Source: Nitrospira sp. UBA5698 (GTDB taxonomy: Bacteria > Nitrospirota > Nitrospiria > Nitrospirales > Nitrospiraceae). From it: a DNA stretch of 64,000 nucleotides. Below are positions 7,561-18,300 of the stretch, piece by piece (position 1 is the stretch's first letter; each line of letters begins with the position of its first letter). Position numbers and translations under genes: made by a program. The notes under the pieces were generated by a model, which saw only the letters and a list, made by a program, of their open reading frames with translations, was not told the DNA's origin and searched no databases. The stretch is taken from NCBI GenBank assembly GCA_002420115.1, contig DIHK01000037.1, forward strand, positions 111,840 through 175,839, given 5' to 3'.

Positions 7561-8877
7561 ATGGGAAATCTCGTCATTATCGGTGCGCAGTGGGGCGATG
7601 AAGGTAAAGGGAAGATTGTCGATATCTTAGCTCGTGATACCGACATCGTGGTGCGTTATCAAGGTGGGTCCAATGCCGGGCATACCGTGATCAACGAACG
7701 GGGGACCTACATCTTCCATCTCATTCCCTCGGGAATCCTCTATCGCGGAATGACCTGTGTCATCGGCAACGGGGTGGTCGTTGATCCCGGGTCCTTGATC
7801 GAAGAAATGGATCAGCTGCAAGCCAAGGGCATCACGTTCGGCAAGAACTTCGCCGTCAGTCAGCGAGCGCACTTGATCCTTCCCTATCATAAGGCTATCG
7901 ACCGGGCAGCCGAACAGTCGAAGGGATCACGGAAGATCGGCACGACCGGACGAGGGATTGGACCGTCCTATGCCGACAAGATGGCGCGGATCGGCATTCT
8001 CATGGGGGATCTGCTCAATCCGACCTTGTTCAAGAGAAAACTCGAAGAGAATCTCGTCGAGATGAACTGGTTCTTGGAGCGGCTCTATAAAGTCGACACC
8101 TTTCAGGTGGACAAAGTCTTCGACCAATACATGGGCTATGCCGATCGGCTCAAGAGCCATATCGTTGACACTACCATGTTGCTGAATCGGGCCATTGAGA
8201 AGAACAAGACGGTGTTGTTTGAAGGCGCGCAAGGGACGCACCTGGATGTGGACTTCGGCACCTATCCCTATGTAACCTCGTCGAGCGCCGCAGCCGGGGG
8301 TGCCTGCACCGGAACCGGTGTCGGACCAACTATGATCGATGCGGTGATGGGCATTGCGAAGGCCTACACCACCAGAGTCGGGAGCGGCCCGTTTCCCACC
8401 GAACTGACGGATGAAGTCGGACGAGGGCTTCAAGAACGAGGGAAGGAGTTCGGTTCAACCACAGGACGGGCCAGGCGCTGTGGATGGTTTGATGCGGTGG
8501 TGGTTCGCCATGCGACGGTCGTGAATGGGTTGACCTCGCTGGCGCTGACCAAGCTGGATGTGTTGGATGGGTGTAAGGAGTTGAAACTGTGTACCGGCTA
8601 TCGACATGGCGGTACCATCCATAAGACGATGCCGGCCGATCTGGATGTGTTGGCCAACAGCGAGCCGATTTATCAGCGAATGAAGGGGTGGACCACGGCC
8701 ACGACGGGAACGACGAGTTATAAGCAGCTCCCTGCCGAGGCGAAACGCTATTTGACACGCATCGAAGAGCTGGTGGACTGCCGCATCGACATGATTTCGA
8801 CTGGGTCAAAGCGTGCGGAAACAATTATGTTGCGAAATCCGCTGGATTGCTCCCGCCGACGTCCCAAACGCTCCTGA
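7561..8877 (+). CDS. purA: Adenylosuccinate synthase
   Basis: 438 residues. It joins IMP and aspartate using GTP, the first committed step to AMP. The N-terminal GAQWGDEGKGK (GTP-binding loop and catalytic Asp) and GGSNAGHT are diagnostic. RKIGTTGRGIGPSYADK (IMP site), GAQGTHLDVDFGTYPYVTSS and the C-terminal GTKR-like STGSKRAE also match. The C-terminus after that is a little longer than usual (NPLDCSRRRPKRS) and may be lineage-specific. It is transcribed alone from a promoter that carries an operator-like palindrome and a terminator in its leader. Confidence 0.97.
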   Translation: MGNLVIIGAQWGDEGKGKIVDILARDTDIVVRYQGGSNAGHTVINERGTYIFHLIPSGILYRGMTCVIGNGVVVDPGSLIEEMDQLQAKGITFGKNFAVSQRAHLILPYHKAIDRAAEQSKGSRKIGTTGRGIGPSYADKMARIGILMGDLLNPTLFKRKLEENLVEMNWFLERLYKVDTFQVDKVFDQYMGYADRLKSHIVDTTMLLNRAIEKNKTVLFEGAQGTHLDVDFGTYPYVTSSSAAAGGACTGTGVGPTMIDAVMGIAKAYTTRVGSGPFPTELTDEVGRGLQERGKEFGSTTGRARRCGWFDAVVVRHATVVNGLTSLALTKLDVLDGCKELKLCTGYRHGGTIHKTMPADLDVLANSEPIYQRMKGWTTATTGTTSYKQLPAEAKRYLTRIEELVDCRIDMISTGSKRAETIMLRNPLDCSRRRPKRS

Positions 8878-8993
8878 AAATAGCCAATGGTCATCGGTCA
8901 GTGGTCAATGTTATGATGCGTCCGTGAGTCTTTGGGTGGCTTTCATCCAGTCGTTTCACGAATAACGATTCACGTTTCACGCCACGAGATTGT

Positions 8994-9069
8994 GAGCCGG
9001 TAGCTCAGTCGGTAGAGCATCGCCCTTTTAAGGCGAGGGCCCTGGGTTCGAGTCCCAGCCGGCTCACCA
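8994..9069 (+). tRNA. tRNA-Lys (anticodon TTT), integration target
   Basis: A complete cloverleaf: acceptor GAGCCGG/CCGGCTC, D stem GCTC/GAGC, anticodon stem TCGCC/GGCGA with loop CTTTTAA giving anticodon TTT, T stem CTGGG/CCCAG, and encoded CCA. Its 3' part from the anticodon loop onward is repeated at 25189-25234, and the integrase gene ends one base after the CCA. Confidence 0.97.
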
Positions 9070-9070
9070 T
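9025..9070 (+). repeat. attL, within tRNA-Lys
   Basis: 46 bp from the anticodon loop to one base beyond CCA. It is identical to 25189-25234 except for one base (G at 9061, A at 25225), so integration restores an intact tRNA. Confidence 0.92.
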
Positions 9071-10152
9071 TAAATCAACGACTTCGAAGATCCCGCCTTC
9101 AACGACCCGCCCAATTGTGACAGATTTGTGTCATAGGGCGGTCGGTGTTCCAGCACATTGACTCCATCCCGCAAGCTCTCAGGACAATGATGGGCATAGC
9201 GTTGCGTCATCGTCCCGGTCTTGTGACCGAGCAGCCGTTGGACCTTGTACAGATCGATCCCCCGTTGCACCAGTCGCGTGGCGAACGTGTGCCGCAGGTC
9301 GTGAAAACGGAAATCGGGAATACCTGCCCGATCCCGTGCTTCACAAAACTCCCGAACCAGGAATCGTACTTGGAGCGTATGGCCCAACGGTGTCTTGAAC
9401 ACTGGTCCCTGTGATGCGCCTGCCGCAGCCTGTTTAGTTGCCAGGAGGTCGTACACGGTAGCGTTCAAGGGAATCGTGCGGCGTGTGCCGTTTTTGCTCT
9501 TCATCACGATGAGCGTCCCACGTGTGAAATCCACATCCTGCCACAGTAGATTCAGGATCTCCCCTTGCCTCATCCCGGTGTTAAGCGCAAAGCGAATGAT
9601 CTCTTGAAGCCAGGGCGATGAAGCAGCCAGGAGACGGTCCTCCTCGTCGGCAGTCAGCCAACGGTCCACTTCGTTTCGCACCTGTTCAAGCGCCACCCGG
9701 TGCATGGGGTTCTCCCGGCACCATTCCCATTCCCGCATCGCCAGATTGAAGGCATGCCGCACCAGCTGGAGTTCCTTGTTCGTGGTTGCTGGGGCTGCTC
9801 CTTCAAGCCGCCGTTGGACTTTATACTGTGCGAGCAGCTTCGGCGTAACGTGCCCAAGCACTCGCTGACCGAACACCGGGAGGAGATGTTTGAGAGCTGT
9901 CGCATCCCGGATTCGGCTCTTGGGAGCCTTCAGCAGCGAGCGTTCTGCCATATAGCGGGTCATCATGTCGTCAAAGGTCCGATCCTGCTCAGGATGTTTG
10001 TCAAAAAACACGCCCTCAATGATCTGGCTCTTTACTTTTCCAAGAATCGCATCGGCTAGGCGTTTATCTCCTGTACCGGTCGATTGTCGAATCCGCGACC
10101 CCTGATAGACGAAATCCATCCACCAGACTTTTCCTCGTTTTACGAGTCCCAT
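9070..10152 (-). CDS. int: Tyrosine-type site-specific integrase
   Basis: 360 residues. It catalyses recombination between the tRNA-Lys site and the island's own att site. There is an N-terminal SAM-like core-binding part (about 60-150) and a C-terminal catalytic part with the Arg in NTGMRQGEILNL, HDLRHTFATRL, LLGHKTGTMTQRYAH (second His and catalytic Tyr). All catalytic residues R...HxxR...H...Y appear present. The stop codon lies directly against the tRNA-Lys gene, as is usual for integrases that use tRNA 3' ends. It is transcribed right behind the AlpA-like gene with about 1 nt between them, so they are likely co-transcribed. Confidence 0.96.
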   Translation of the reverse strand: MGLVKRGKVWWMDFVYQGSRIRQSTGTGDKRLADAILGKVKSQIIEGVFFDKHPEQDRTFDDMMTRYMAERSLLKAPKSRIRDATALKHLLPVFGQRVLGHVTPKLLAQYKVQRRLEGAAPATTNKELQLVRHAFNLAMREWEWCRENPMHRVALEQVRNEVDRWLTADEEDRLLAASSPWLQEIIRFALNTGMRQGEILNLLWQDVDFTRGTLIVMKSKNGTRRTIPLNATVYDLLATKQAAAGASQGPVFKTPLGHTLQVRFLVREFCEARDRAGIPDFRFHDLRHTFATRLVQRGIDLYKVQRLLGHKTGTMTQRYAHHCPESLRDGVNVLEHRPPYDTNLSQLGGSLKAGSSKSLI

Positions 10153-10153
10153 T

Positions 10154-10459
10154 CTATTGCTCCTTTCGGAATGGGCTCGCTATGCTGGTTTCCCCGCGCT
10201 CAGTATAGATGGCACGTTTGGCCTGCTCAATGAGGGCATCTACGTTGCTCACGGGACGTTGTCGAGGCTTTTGAGGTACAGGGATAGTTGGTCGGCTGGT
10301 CATCCGACAGGACTCAAGCCACTGGTCGATCTCGTCCTGCCGAAACCGCAGCAGCCCGTGGAGTTTCAGGCTTGGTATCTTTCCCTGAGCAGCCCAGGCG
10401 TAAAGCGTAGCGGCTTTAATGTGTAGCAGCTGAGCAAGTTCTTGGACCGTCAGTAACAT
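10154..10459 (-). CDS. AlpA/excisionase-like helix-turn-helix protein
   Basis: 101 residues. The first 50 (MLLTVQELAQLLHIKAATLY, then WAAQGKIPSLKL, then RFRQDEIDQWLES) form a MerR/AlpA-like winged HTH of the kind found in excisionases and integrase activators. The rest is a basic tail. Its stop is adjacent to the integrase start, so it is probably a directionality factor or regulator of the integrase. The role is inferred from position and fold. Confidence 0.85.
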   Translation of the reverse strand: MLLTVQELAQLLHIKAATLYAWAAQGKIPSLKLHGLLRFRQDEIDQWLESCRMTSRPTIPVPQKPRQRPVSNVDALIEQAKRAIYTERGETSIASPFRKEQ

Positions 10460-10489
10460 TGTGAAACTCGTCGTACCGGAGTGAACGTC

Positions 10490-10813
10490 TTACCGTCGAT
10501 GGCGACCAAGTTGTTTTCGAACAGGTCGTGACTCCCGCACGGGAGAGCCAGGCACTGGTTTCGGTGGTCCATCAATCAAGAACCCATCTGAGCGACAGAT
10601 CCGGCCTTTATAGACAGCCCGGTACCAGTAATCGCCCCCACCGAATTGGGATTGCACGAAGCTTTCGTCAAAGTACCAAGCAGGGAAGACGCCGAGGTAC
10701 TGCCGCCCGCGCTGAGGGTCGATGCGATACAAGTACACTTTGGGTTCGTTCTCCGGCCAGTCGCCAGGGAGGGCGTCGGCCCAACTGTCGTGTGAGTTGC
10801 GATGTCGTGTCAT
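10490..10813 (-). CDS. Hypothetical mobile-element protein with GGGxY motif
   Basis: 107 residues, no named function. The core has YLYRIDPQRGRQYLGVFP, then a FDESFVQSQFGGGDYWYRAVYKGRI stretch read in two parts (FDESFVQSQFGGGDY; WYRAVYKGRI). A short beta-rich domain ending in a GGGxY...GRI pattern recurs in small proteins of mobile elements. The N- and C-termini are charged (RKQLGRHRR at the end). AGGAGG lies about 9 nt before the ATG. It shares orientation with the AlpA-like and integrase genes and may be in the same transcript. Confidence 0.65.
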   Translation of the reverse strand: MTRHRNSHDSWADALPGDWPENEPKVYLYRIDPQRGRQYLGVFPAWYFDESFVQSQFGGGDYWYRAVYKGRICRSDGFLIDGPPKPVPGSPVRESRPVRKQLGRHRR

Positions 10814-10959
10814 GGATCATTCCTCCTATACATTCGATATGGATTTGCTGCGTACGCCATGAGCGCATGGCGCAATCTGGTATCGAGGGTACCGTGTGCC
10901 TTGGGTTCCAGTCATAGAGGAGAAAAGGTGGGGGGACTTTTCTCCGGGGGAGGAATCAG

Positions 10960-11766
10960 TCAGTTCTGCCAGGGATTGAAAGGAATGGGATGGTGTTGGA
11001 GGAAGCATTTCCACTCTGCAAACCAGCGCTCAAAGTGCTCGCAGTAAGGTTTCACCTGCTTTTCGATGTAAGAAATCCGTTGACGGACTAGTTCACCTCG
11101 AAGGGGTGACGGGTCATAGGTGGCCGGGCAAAAGCTGTTCAGCAAAAGAGCAATCGAGGTATATCGTGCTCCACGAGGTGAGCCTGTCTGGACTAGGTGA
11201 CGGCTGAGCAGCACCATTCCTGTATTGAACCAGTACTCACCAGGTCGGCCTTTTGGTAGTGCCTCAGGAGGACTTTCAAGCGTGAAACTGGTCCACAGAC
11301 TCGCCTTTTCGCCAACGTATCCGTCCAGGTCGGGCGGCTCAGGCATCGCCTCGAACCGTTTCCTCAATCGCTCCAGGCCCGTCTGATCGAATGACTGCCC
11401 GGCCCTCAGTAAGGCCGGAGCAGCGGTTTCGATGGTTTGGAGGTCAGATTCGGTGATGAGGTGGAAGTCTCCTAAGTTTTCGAGAGATCCGGACCGGTCT
11501 TGCGAGAAGACTTGTGGAAATGGAGATGAAGCACTCACGCGCGATTCGTCACAGGTCCTGATGAGGACATGGAGAATATAGACGGGATCTGCCCCACGTT
11601 TGATGACGTATTTGAAGGTGTCGGCAGTCTTCTTTTCAAAACGATTGAGATGGGTGATCAGGTGGGCATACTGTCCGGCACATTCGGGTGCCTCGTCCCA
11701 GGATTTCAGGACTTGCTCCCAGAAACGAAAGGCGGTGTGAGACTGTTTGCGCCACGGTTCCGGCAT
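10960..11766 (-). CDS. Hypothetical island protein, 268 aa
   Basis: I do not recognise a family. The protein is soluble, mostly alpha-helical by composition, with no signal peptide or membrane segment. Features are an acidic middle part, a Trp-rich C-terminus (FERWFAEWKCFLQ) and a segment PKGRPGEYWFNTGMVLLSRHL. It reads leftward towards the integrase module. The gene ends about 150 nt before the GGGxY gene, so linkage is uncertain. It lies opposite the 2170-aa gene across a 555-nt gap, which could contain divergent promoters. It might be a partner of the large nuclease or part of the element's own functions; nothing decides. Confidence 0.6.
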   Translation of the reverse strand: MPEPWRKQSHTAFRFWEQVLKSWDEAPECAGQYAHLITHLNRFEKKTADTFKYVIKRGADPVYILHVLIRTCDESRVSASSPFPQVFSQDRSGSLENLGDFHLITESDLQTIETAAPALLRAGQSFDQTGLERLRKRFEAMPEPPDLDGYVGEKASLWTSFTLESPPEALPKGRPGEYWFNTGMVLLSRHLVQTGSPRGARYTSIALLLNSFCPATYDPSPLRGELVRQRISYIEKQVKPYCEHFERWFAEWKCFLQHHPIPFNPWQN

Positions 11767-12321
11767 AAGGGGTTGCCTCGCGGATGCCAGCAGTTGAGGG
11801 GCGATAGACCGGCAAATTGAGTATTGATCGAAGTCACCGGGCTGTCCAGCTTATGGCTGTTTTAACGGTGGAGGGCAGAGGGGTTCATAATGGGGTTACG
11901 GATGGAACTTGGAAACCCAGTTTTCGAGGGGTTCTTGCATAATAACCTGGTCCGGGAACCAAAAAACCCAGTTTCAAAACACTTCCCTGAGGAAAACAGA
12001 CGGTTGGGTGGGGTTAGTGGGTGGTATTCGTCTTCACGTAACGTTGGCCAGTCCTCTTGTTCAACCCTAGAGGCGCTTCCCTATTCGGAAGGAGTGATTT
12101 CTCAAGAGGAAAGGGGTAAGCTGCAGTGCCCTAGGGATCATCAATCAGCGGGGAAAGCAATGCTCTGGGTTGCTCCCTTGGGGAAGGACCCGCGACAGAC
12201 GTGCTGGAAAAGCGGTCCTGAGATGTCAACGACCAATTGTGAACCAATAGCAACCAGTTCTCTGGAGTCACTCACCTGACCATCGTTGCATGTGAACTCC
12301 TGCTTATGACGTCAACAGTCC
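11767..12321. other. 555-nt gap between divergent island genes
   Basis: No convincing gene. The 129-codon frame at 11890-12279 lacks a ribosome site and family-like composition. Two near-direct repeats, AAACCCAGTTTTCGA (around 11920) and AAACCCAGTTTCAAA (around 11976), may be operator-like. Divergent promoters for the 268-aa and 2170-aa genes are expected here but no strong -35/-10 pair is obvious. Confidence 0.4.
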
Positions 12322-15300
12322 ATGCCAAAACGGACGCCTGGTAGGAGGCCTTCCTCCCAAACATCCGAACTGCCTTCCTATCTCTTCATAAAACCTCAGC
12401 AAGACACTCCGGTTCCACCCCCCACACGTACCCGCGCACAGTCCTTACCGTTCTCAGAGCTTAGCTGGGAAAACTTCGAGCGGCTGTGCAAGGCGCTCGT
12501 CGAAAAAGAATCTGACGTAAAGTCCTGCAAATTGTATGGCAGGCAAGGCCACTCTCAACACGGAATAGATTTAATCGCGTTATCAAAGAATCTCAAAGAC
12601 AAACAGCCACGGGTCTACCAATGCAAGCGAGTAGAAAAATATAGGGCGGCTCAGATCAAGGAGGCGGTTAAGAAGTTCACGGACAATATCCCCACTCTCA
12701 AAAGAAAGTGGAGGACGATTCCATCAAAATTTGTGTTGTGCTGTCGGTGCTCACTTCGATCACCAGATTGCCAGGACGAAATAGTCCGCCAAAGGAACCA
12801 GCTCGCAAAGGGCAGAGTTTCATTTGAGGCCTGGGATGAGGAGGAATTGTCGAGGCAGCTAAAAGACCATCCCCGAATCGTTGACGAGTTCTTCGACAGA
12901 GAGTGGGTAAGGGCCTTCAATGGACAGGAATCCGCGATGGCACTTTCCCAAATGGTTGCTCTCGACTCTTCTCAAGCCTCACCCAAGGGCGGCCCCATTG
13001 CATCCCTACTCATGAGTAAGGATATCGAAATCCAGACGCTTACTAGTGTGTTGGATGAGCAACTCTTGTCACAATGCAAAGCAATCCGTGAGAGCTTCCA
13101 GAAAGGTGTCCAACAGAAATCGATGCAGGCAATCCAGGCCTATCTTGAACGGTTTGATACAGATTTGTCTCTCGCGTCCAAGGTTGTTCGAGCGAAGTTC
13201 TGGTATACAGCTGGCATTCTTCAATGGCAAATCCCGCAAACGCGCTCGCAAGCAAAAGCTTGTCTCGAAAAGGCTCAGAATCTCGATCCGTCGTTAGACA
13301 TACGATCTCTCTCTGCACGGATTCTCTTCACAGAGGGTAAGGCCAAAGAAGCGCTGGAGGTCTTAGCCCATCCCAATACTCAGCAGGTGGCAACGCTCAA
13401 GCTGGCCATACTGCTTGACCTGAGAAAGATGGACGAGTTCGATGCCCTGTGGCAAACGGTGTCAGTTGAACGAGATGATTCCGACTATGAGCTCTTAGCC
13501 TACCGCCAGCGACTCGACCGAAAGTTTGAGCAAGCAGTGCAGTCCATTCAGGTAATCATAGAACGATCTCCACACATACCATCGCACCTACTCGCAGCAG
13601 GTCATATCTATTTTTGGTATGCAATACCAGAGCACCTTGATAAGGCACCACGTTCCATCCTCCCTCCTTGGATTCATCCGCACTTTTATGCTCCGACAGC
13701 CGCCCAGGCTCAACTGCTGGAAAAGGCGTCTAATTTTTATCTTCAAGCGCATAGTGTTGTTTCGGGAGTGGGGCCAACAGAGGCGTCTCAAGCACGAGAG
13801 ATCGAAGAATTTATCCTACTCTGTCGCGCCTATCATCCACTCCAGAGAATTCAGGCCGAGGAACTAGCCACTCGCTTGTTATCGGAAGACCCCACAGTTT
13901 TCACTGCACTATTCTATTGCCTCGAATGGGACGTATCCTTCGATATGAACCGATCCATTGCCAAACTAGAATCGAAGCGTGCCGCGCAGGTGGCCAACAC
14001 AAATGACCTCTTGATACTCTGTCAGCTTTACGATCGGAAGGGAGATCATGAACATGCGATTCGCTTGATGGAAGCTGAAAAACCACGGTTCTCCTCAACG
14101 CGAGATGCGGGTTTGTGGGTGGAACTGATGAGTGGTCTGTACATCAAAACCGGTCAAGCGTCCAAGGCCAGATCCCTCCGAGACGAGGCAGCCTCAGATC
14201 CTACAATGAGCTTGCGTCTCCAAGCGTTAGAGCATGACATCGCTGGAAATCGTGACACGACGGAGCAAGCTGCATTAAAAGCCTGGAGAACCTCACAGAG
14301 CCTGATTGACCTGATCAATCTTTGTGGTTTCTATCGGAAGACAGAACAGTGGGCTAAGCTTGTACCAGCGGCAGAACAACTAGTTTCGCTTGCTCCTGAT
14401 CCACGAAGTCTGTGGTATCGGGTCGAGTCCCTGTATCATACACATCTCTACCAACAGTGCCTTGATGTCATTGAGAAGCAGAGACCTGTGTGGCTTGAGC
14501 CGTCCATCCTGGACAACATTCGCCGGATTGAAATCGAATGCCTTACGAAGCTGAACAGACTTGATCGTGCTGTTATACAGTTGGAAGCGATTCGACGAGA
14601 GCGGCCAAGTACTGAGGTTATCCAGAGACTGGTAGATGCCTACTTTCGTCTGGGTCGACGAGACTACGCAGTGAAAACGCTCCGTGAAGCAGCAGCCGAG
14701 CCATCCGCGGACACGCATCTGCTCATCGGAACAAGTCAACTTTTAGTTCATGAAAACCCAGAAGAGGCATTTCAGCTAGCTCAGCGCGCCATAGAAATGA
14801 CCCCTACAGATCCGTCTGTGTGGATGTTTTTTATTGAAACGGGTTTTTTGACCGGCCATGACCCTGAGGCGAGTCAGCGGTTACAAGAATTTCGAGAGAG
14901 GTTTCCTACATCAACTGCGATTGAGGCCGTGTCGTTCTCGGATCTCATGCAACGCATGGCTGCACAGCAGCAGGCTCAGCAGGAGCGCTGGGAACTTTAC
15001 CGCAGGGCCGAAGCACCAGTACACGTATTGATGGATGTTGAACATCACCCGTTGGGATTCGACTGGTACGTGAGGTTCAGGACCAACCGTAAAGCAGTCA
15101 CGTGGAACAAGAAAGTTCCAGTCTATGCGAATCACGGCAGTCGTCGGGTTGAAACTGGGGCCATTCCACTTGAGACTAAAGGTATCCTGCTTGATTACAC
15201 GAGCCTACTTCTGTGCCACGAGCTGAGCCTCTTCCAGATTCTGGAACAAGCATTTGAGCGGATCATTCTTGCTCCATCCACGCTCTCGTTAATCCAAACA

Positions 15301-18300
15301 GAGTCGCTCAAAGCAGCTCATTTTCAAGTGAGCCGCCACACTATCAGTCTAGCAGTCAAAACTGCCCTGGAGTCCGGAGAAATTCGCATTTTGACAGACA
15401 TCCCACGCGATGAGGTCCTGAATGCATTTCAAGTGCAACAGTTGGGACGAACGGACGCCCTTCTGTTCTATCACGCGAAACGGGAAAAGGGCCTTGTGCT
15501 GGTCCAGCATTTGACGAAAGAGGCATTTGGACCACTCGAACTAAACGAAGAGCTTAGTCGAGCTCGTGTATTCCCCTATGAAGTCCTGACGGCGATGTGT
15601 GAGATAGGAGCCCTCTCAAGACACGAGCTGGCGTCGATAGCGGTGGCATGCAATAGTCAGCCATGTCGGGAAGATCGCGTACAACTCCTGACGAAGAAGC
15701 CATTTTTGGTCCTCGATATAGAGACAGCAGAGTTCTTTGCTCGTCATGAGTGGCTTGAAGGACTCACCCGTGCGTTTCAGATAGGAATTCCCAAGCATGA
15801 GACGGAGCACACTACGCACGTCTTGGAGGAATTCAGGCTGCGGCAGGAAGCATCGGAGTGGCTGAATAAGCTTAATGGTTACCTGAGCGAAAGGCTTAAT
15901 CAGCGATTCTTCTTCCCATCAATGACCCTTCCTGCCTCACGGATGGGAGACAAGGGACAATGCGCACGCGTACTAGAGGAGTTGATCTACAGCACCCGCG
16001 TCGAGCCTTATCCGTTATGGACAGATGATCGTATGATCAATCGTCATGCTCACGCCGAACAACAGCCAATCGCTACAATAGATAACGTGCTGGAATTCGT
16101 GACTACGAAGGGGCTGCTCTCAACAGACCAATACTATGACTATCTAGTTCAACTCATGCAGCTCAACGTCCTGTACCTATCAATCCCATTCGGTCTGGTC
16201 GTGCATTATCTACGTCGTGCGGGACTCTCGGTGGAAGGTGTGCTGCGAGAGACCTATGAACTCAAAATCATTCGGAGGTATTCTGCGTATGTCTTTTCTC
16301 ATGGGACCGCACTACATCCGCTACCAATAGAGCAAGGCAAACCATCCGAAGCAGCGACGTATTTCTATTACTTTCGCGAAACTTGTCGCCAGGCGGTCAT
16401 TGAACTTTGGACCGATGAAGCGCTCACAAAACAGCACAAGGAGCTTGCCTCCAAGTGGATCATTGAGTGCCTATGGAAAGGGATGGAGGACATTGCTCAT
16501 CTAGAACCCCATCCGCTCAGTTCCGAAGACATGGTCGCGATATCGCAGGCCTTGCTCATCGGATTTGGCTTAGTGATGGCGTTTGCAGATGTCAAACGTC
16601 GTGGTGAGAACGCTGCGACCTATTTGAGCTGGCTCCATGAAGCGCACTTGGAGTCCCATTGGCAAAGCAATTCCAATCTCAAGCCGCTGGTACTGAAAAA
16701 GATTCGTCAGGTGATCACTGACATGGTCGAGAAAGAGAAGGGAGATCGAAGGCAGATTACGCTTGCCCTGTTTGCTCACGTGTTAGCGACGACGTCAAAG
16801 CATCTCGCAGCGCTCATCCTGTCTGATGACAAACTCAAATCTATATTCCAGGATCACCTGAAAGAGACGGTTGTGGTTACAGAGGGCCTCAAAGTTCCAG
16901 CAAAGGAATGGGAACAGTGGGGATTTGGCGCAATCACAGCTGGCGCAGGTACGCGGCAGCACGTCGCACTGGGAGATAAGACTTTGACCATTTACTGGCA
17001 CGAACCCTCACCCTTCACAGCCGGGCTTGGGCTTCTGCAGTCTAAGGCTGATGGGTCTGTCATGAGCGTGGTCCAAAGCGATTCATTTTTAAAGCTTCGT
17101 CACCCGATTCGGACGATAAGAGAGCAGGCGTTGCAGGCTTTTATTCCTTATCTTGGAATCCATAATGATGCCATCATCCGTCTCTTGCAAAAAGCTGTGT
17201 CAGACGGTGATCGGCAGACATTTGCAAGAGAAGTCGAACAACAAACCGAAAGAAGCTGGAACTTTTTCTGGGAAAGGCTCAAGCAGTTGGTCATTGCGCA
17301 GATTGGCATTCACGAAAGTGTGGCTTTCCCACCACAGCCAGAGATATTTGAACGATGGCTCAATCTTCCCTCTGCTACTTATCATGATCAAGCAACCTTC
17401 GCCGAAGCTTATACACGAGCCATTGAAGAAAATATCCGAGCTGAAGGGATTGAAAAGACCGTCGCCAAAGTATTCGGGCTCCCTGTTGGGCGATGTTTTG
17501 ACCCGAATACGGCGCTCGGAAACCGATTGCGTTCGGACGGCCCAGAAAAGGATCAGATCATAGGGCACCTTCTTGCTTGCTCGCGAACCACTTCGAACCC
17601 AATTTTTCTCCTGAATAGCTTAGAAGCGCTTCTTCAGTTTGCGCTACCGAATCCCACAGTGCAGAATGCGATTACGCAAATTCTAATCAAGCTTCTTGCT
17701 CCTTCCAAAGATCCAGACACGCTCCGTCTACCTTCGTCGTTTAGACTTTACGCTAGTGCCCTACGATTTGCGTGGTATCGGATGGAATCTCTTGAGGTTT
17801 ATGGTTCCATGCCGGTGTTGCAACGGATTCTCATGGCCTATACCTATGCCACAGGTATCATGAACTTGGCGGACAGCTTGCGCGACCGCGAAAACTACGA
17901 CATGGATCGAGAGTTTCTTGCTGAATGGATGGATAGCAGGGTATCGAGGCCGGGAACGGCTGTCTTTGAAGACTTATTCGAAGAGCATCTGGAAGTGTCA
18001 CATCCGATGGGTATGGGGCCATTTCGCATGACCGTAGCCCCAACATTGCAAATCCTTGCTGCGCAGAAGGAAAGCCTAGCTCCCTTTCGCGATGAAGTTT
18101 TGCGCCTCGTAATTGACACGGCAAGATCAATGGTCCAAGCGACATTCGAAGGAGGATGGGAAATCTATCATCCATTCGTGACCACGAGAAATTGGTTTCG
18201 GGCCCCATGGGGACGGAATGCCATTGTCTCGCTCAAGGAGTTGCTCGAGGGGCTTCTCAACGATGATCTGTCAAGATTAGGACCAGCGGACACAGAAGTT

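Noticed and set aside
11890..12279. 129-codon frame in the island gap
   Set aside because: No ribosome site, biased composition and it lies over near-direct repeats; nothing resembles a protein family.
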